From assembly GCF_019550795.1 (NCBI RefSeq), contig NZ_CP080545.1:4870001-4934000 (forward strand): a stretch of DNA of 64,000 bases, given 5' to 3'. The DNA comes from Paenibacillus sp. sptzw28 (GTDB taxonomy: Bacteria > Bacillota > Bacilli > Paenibacillales > Paenibacillaceae). Positions 61,128-64,000 of the stretch are shown here, one piece after another. Positions within the stretch are counted from its first letter, which is position 1, and every line of letters starts with the position of its first letter. The position numbers were made by a program, and so were the translations under genes. The notes below the pieces were generated by a model. That model was not told the origin of the DNA. It worked only from the letters and a program-made list of their open reading frames with translations, and searched no databases.

Positions 61128-61736
61128 TTAAACGGTTTTGCCGCGTTTTCTGAGCACTTTGATAACAACATAAATGATCAGAATTGCCAATGCGGCCAAT
61201 ATGGCCGGCTGTACATAAGGCGCCGCCTTCTCATCGATCGTCTCCCATTGGTCGCCAAGCTTCCAGCCTAAATAAACGAACAGAATCGACCACGGAATCG
61301 AAGCCAGCGCAGTCAGCAGCGTAAAAAGGCCGAACGGCATTTTCGCGATACCTGCGGGTATTGAAATAACCTGCCTCATAACCGGTACGAATCGGGCTGT
61401 AAAGACGATCCCGGCGCCGTACTGTTTAAACCAGCGATCGGCAATATCCAGATGCTTAGGTTTAATCTTTATGTATTTGCCGTATTTCTCAAAGAATGGC
61501 CGACCGCCATAACGGCCGATCGCATACAAAATCCACTGCTGCGCCACCGCGCCGAGCGTGCCGAACACGACTGCGCCAAGAAAGGTGATTTCGCCCTGAT
61601 GCACCAGATAACCGCCGAAACCGAGTACGATTTCGCTTGGAATGACTTCAATCGCAAGTCCGATAAAGATACCAAAATACCCTAAGCTTTCCACCCACTG
61701 CAGCAGATTGTTAATCAGATCATGAATCCAGCTCAT
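61128..61736 (-). CDS. DedA-family membrane protein
   Basis: This 202-residue protein has about five membrane helices and the DedA signature: EVIPSEIVLGFGGYLV near 28, YAIGRYGGRPFFEKYGKY near 72, FTARFVPVMRQVISIPAG and the ALASIPWSILFVYLGW block. DedA proteins flip or recycle undecaprenyl phosphate or phosphatidylethanolamine. GGGAGACGGAG precedes ATG 61736. Monocistronic. Confidence 0.92.
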   Translation of the reverse strand: MSWIHDLINNLLQWVESLGYFGIFIGLAIEVIPSEIVLGFGGYLVHQGEITFLGAVVFGTLGAVAQQWILYAIGRYGGRPFFEKYGKYIKIKPKHLDIADRWFKQYGAGIVFTARFVPVMRQVISIPAGIAKMPFGLFTLLTALASIPWSILFVYLGWKLGDQWETIDEKAAPYVQPAILAALAILIIYVVIKVLRKRGKTV

Positions 61737-61895
61737 TCTCCGTCTCCCATCATCCCAATATTTTTTTATGTCAAAAATATCTCTCTATCGGTATTCTAGC
61801 ATACTTCCAGACAGGCCTCCAATATGAGTCATGCGCTGACAAGCCCAGGCATAGACTAGCTGTAATCATACGAGAAAAGAAGGTGAATGTTCCAT

Positions 61896-62342
61896 ATGGC
61901 CAAAATCTTTGTAGTCAGCAAAAAGCAAATCCGCTTGTTTGCCATCCTCATTCTTGTGCTGTTTATTGCAGCCGCCTGCCTAAAATGGAACCAGACCAGA
62001 ACGGCGATGGCCATTCCGCCCCAGGAGCGTGTTTTCCATCTCGTCACCGGCGAGTTTCAATCGAAGACGGCGGACGGCAAAGAAATCGAGGTTTACCGAT
62101 GGGATCCGGGAACGCTTATCGTAAATGCAGGCGAGCAGGTGGAGCTGCGGATAACCGGAATAAACGGGGCGTCGCATCCATTCGTAATTGAGGGGCTCGG
62201 GGTCAAGGGCGAGGTAACCAAAGGCAAAACGACATCCGTCCGCTTCTCGGCCGAAACGAAAGGCACTTACCCGATCGTCTGTCTCACACACACCACAATG
62301 GACCAGGGCGGGCCTATGGTCGGCTATATCGTCGTTCAATAG
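61896..62342 (+). CDS. membrane-anchored cupredoxin-domain protein
   Basis: This 148-residue protein has one N-terminal membrane helix (LFAILILVLFIAAACLKW) and a cupredoxin barrel with probable copper ligands His in ASHPF, Cys in PIVCLTH and His just after it. It resembles the cupredoxin domain of oxidase subunit II or nitrous oxide reductase, with the loop shortened. It may bind copper at the outer membrane face; with ctaA/ctaB/SCO in the window, an electron-transfer or Cu-storage role is inferred. ATG 61896 lies 10 bases after AAGGTG. Confidence 0.8.
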   Translation: MAKIFVVSKKQIRLFAILILVLFIAAACLKWNQTRTAMAIPPQERVFHLVTGEFQSKTADGKEIEVYRWDPGTLIVNAGEQVELRITGINGASHPFVIEGLGVKGEVTKGKTTSVRFSAETKGTYPIVCLTHTTMDQGGPMVGYIVVQ

Positions 62343-62404
62343 AAGCACTGCAGTGACCGGACACAGTCCGGGCGCATATATAGGGGTGAGAGGAGTCGTT
62401 TACG

Positions 62405-62716
62405 ATGAAACCTTCACCCCCAAAACATCAAACGGGCTACCCAACCGCCCGGAAAATCAGACGCGCCTGCGAAAACGAGCTGTACCGCACTGTCAAGCGG
62501 CTCGGTATTTGGGTTCCCAAAGAGCGGATGGCTCAAGCGGAAAAGCTGTATTTCGAGAAAGTAGCGCTAAATTTGCCCTGGATCCATGAGAACGGCAGCA
62601 ACCGCAAGCTCCTCGCCGATTGGTGGGACGAGAACGTTAGCGGGGAAATAGCCGAACTGTGGGAAGTCGAGCCAAATAAGCTTCGGAGCGCCTTTCGGGA
62701 CGCTTTCGGGGCATAA
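62405..62716 (+). CDS. hypothetical protein, 103 aa
   Basis: A basic-acidic helical protein: ARKIRRACENELYRTVKRLG at residues 15-34, then GIWVPKERMAQAEKLYFEK and LLADWWDENVSGEIAELWEV. It is a Paenibacillus-type conserved protein by appearance; function is not known. GAGAGGAG precedes ATG 62405. It is co-oriented with the cupredoxin gene, 62 bases after it. Confidence 0.7.
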   Translation: MKPSPPKHQTGYPTARKIRRACENELYRTVKRLGIWVPKERMAQAEKLYFEKVALNLPWIHENGSNRKLLADWWDENVSGEIAELWEVEPNKLRSAFRDAFGA

Positions 62717-63182
62717 GCGGGCATAATAAAATTGCCTTTCCGGGTGATCAGAAGCAGACATATGACGGATTTCCGGTATCAAACAATTAACAGCAGCACT
62801 GCTCCATCGGGGAGCCGTGCTGCTGTTTTCGTGTATGAGGGATATGCTCGGTAGGAACCGCATAAGCGCAAAGGTTGCTGCCATCGCTGCTTGCGAACAG
62901 ATGGAGCGGCTATCATACAGCTTATGCAGCGGCGTCTTTAATGGCATGGACAAACCTCATATAATATGTGCCTATTTGTCCGTGGTCAATCCTTAAAGGG
63001 GAAAACCCCATGGACCGCTTCGGAGTTTAACCGTTCCACCCGGGGCCGACTGAAGATTCAGGCCGTCCCGATTGGTTCATTGAGATTGGATGCCTTACTT
63101 AATCCCCTTCTTCTCCAAATCCTGCAGGCGCCGTTGGTACATGACTTCTCTACTTTCCCGGCACCAACATGGTTCACTGCCA
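62717..63182. other. gene-poor stretch with terminator and weak small frame
   Basis: It holds the terminator at 62791-62829. A 53-codon plus frame from 62835 to 62996 has a plausible residue mix but no ribosome binding site and follows the terminator, so I do not call it. Nothing else is recognised. Confidence 0.4.
62791..62829 (+). terminator. rho-independent terminator
   Basis: CAGCAGCAC and GTGCTGCTG arms with inner GCTCC/GGAGC, followed by TTTTC. Ends the cupredoxin/hypothetical unit. Confidence 0.85.
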
Positions 63183-64000
63183 CTAGGCGGGAGCGAGCTC
63201 ATTAAGGAGCCGGCGGCTTGCGGCAGCTGCCGCTTTGGATTCCGGCGTGACGTCGAAATCGCGTCCGCCCCGTTTCGCCGCTTCGCCTTGCGATTGAAAA
63301 GCAGCGAAGAACGCCAGCGCCGTCTCGGCGGCGTAGCGGGCGTCAGCCGGTCTTTCGGCAGCTCGCATATTTTGGGCGAGCTCATTCATCGTTACGATCG
63401 CGGTGGTCTGATTGTCGCGGTCGTAATGATCGTAACGCAGCGCCAGGCGCAGGTATGCCGCGGCCTGCCCGGCGTCGCCCCGCTCGGCATAGCTGCGGCC
63501 GAGCGCCCGCAAGAGCGGCACGGACTGCGGCTCGTAGCGCAGTCCGGCGGCCAGCAGCGCCGCTCTCTCCTGCGGCGGCGCCAGCTGGGCGAGCTCGATG
63601 CGAATCCGGCTCCAATACGGATTCGCACTGAGCGCAGAGCGCAGCGAAGCCGCCTGCGCTTCGCCGGTGAGCGCGACGGCCTCCGCCCGGTGCTGCACCG
63701 CACGGTCAAACCGCCAGCCATAGGCAGCGGCAGCGGTGAATAGGGCGACGGCCGTCAATGCAACGGCGATTTGGGCCGTATACGCCCTATTGCCCCCGGT
63801 TCGCCAAAGCGGCTTCACCGCTACTTGATCGCCGCCGGGAAGCGGACCGGCGGAGTAATAAATAATCCAGCTGAACAGCAGCAGCCAATAATAACCGAAG
63901 GACATGTCGAAATCGACTGCCGCATGAATCAGCAGCAGGCCGATTGGAACAACGCCTGTCCGGTCGCGCATCCATACCCGGCGAAGAAGGAGTCCAAGAC
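63183..64000 (-). CDS. O-antigen-ligase-like protein, C-terminal part (truncated by window)
   Basis: The open frame continues beyond 64000, so the 5' end is missing. The visible part has the last membrane helices (IGLLLIHAAVDFDMSFGYYW, then LLFSWIIYY), a single helix near 210 residues from the end (AVALTAVALFTAAAAYGW), and a C-terminal TPR-like region with repeated RSALSANPYWSRIRIE and LRALGRSYAERGDAGQAA segments. The AAVDFDMSFGY motif is typical of Wzy/O-antigen ligase proteins. In Paenibacillaceae these polymerise or attach surface glycans. Confidence 0.8.
   Translation of the reverse strand, partial: LGLLLRRVWMRDRTGVVPIGLLLIHAAVDFDMSFGYYWLLLFSWIIYYSAGPLPGGDQVAVKPLWRTGGNRAYTAQIAVALTAVALFTAAAAYGWRFDRAVQHRAEAVALTGEAQAASLRSALSANPYWSRIRIELAQLAPPQERAALLAAGLRYEPQSVPLLRALGRSYAERGDAGQAAAYLRLALRYDHYDRDNQTTAIVTMNELAQNMRAAERPADARYAAETALAFFAAFQSQGEAAKRGGRDFDVTPESKAAAAASRRLLNELAPA

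Noticed and set aside
62567-62953. 128-codon minus-strand ORF
   Set aside because: Antisense to the 103-residue gene and the terminator; no ribosome binding site.
62835-62996. 53-codon plus-strand ORF
   Set aside because: No Shine-Dalgarno and placed just after a terminator; residue mix alone is not enough.

Overview
The window looks like chromosomal DNA of an endospore-forming member of the Paenibacillaceae (Paenibacillus- or Cohnella-like; this is inferred from gene content, not from a search). Supporting genes include two alpha/beta-type SASPs, adjacent cwlJ and gerQ, cmpA, a YheC/YheD ATP-grasp protein, T-box control of trpS, a cytochrome aa3 assembly set (ctaA, ctaB, SCO) and strong AGGAGG-type ribosome binding sites. 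Base composition is moderate to high GC with many TTG and GTG starts.

Layout. 0-4 kb: YheC/D protein, a collapsed two-component fusion relic, aldo/keto reductase and SDR, VOC protein. 4-6 kb: a small accessory patch with an IS66 transposase relic, two unrecognised small proteins and several hairpins. 6-17 kb: HesB-type Fe-S carrier, hemolysin III, two tandem MqnE-type radical SAM enzymes, the yutJ/yuzB/yutI block, SDR, HEPN protein, and a UbiD decarboxylase overlapping ctaA. The radical SAM and UbiD genes point to futalosine-route menaquinone synthesis next to haem A synthesis. 18-28 kb: lipoprotein, lipid II flippase-like protein, ThuA, DUF456 and HAD operon, class B PBP, membrane transglutaminase, a 41-bp tandem repeat, MFS. 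28-38 kb: ctaB-SCO-AEC, cwlJ-gerQ, yfhP-like gene, SASP, trpS with T-box, an unexplained hairpin-rich GC segment, the ycgR/ycgQ pair, second SASP. 39-55 kb: ectodomain-less MCP, esterase, polysaccharide deacetylase, a LysM-3D protein under a c-di-AMP riboswitch, mannose-1-phosphate guanylyltransferase, PAS histidine kinase, autoregulated TetR, CAP protein, amidase, galactonate dehydratase, HNH protein, AraC regulator divergent from a GH42 beta-galactosidase. 55-56 kb: five tRNAs in two units. 56-64 kb: SprT, cmpA, tex, MBL hydrolase, thioredoxin-like, DedA, cupredoxin and the 3' end of an O-antigen-ligase-like gene that leaves the window.

Respiration (menaquinone, haem A and O, Cu delivery), cell-wall metabolism (PBP, flippase, LysM proteins, amidase, deacetylase) and sporulation or germination dominate. 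No phage, plasmid, CRISPR or defence island was seen. The least explained items are the 41-bp tandem repeat with mutually exclusive hairpins at 25530-25874, the hairpin-rich GC segment at 35640-36045, the receiver-kinase relic at 1199-1675 and the HNH protein with two arginine/lysine-rich tracts.
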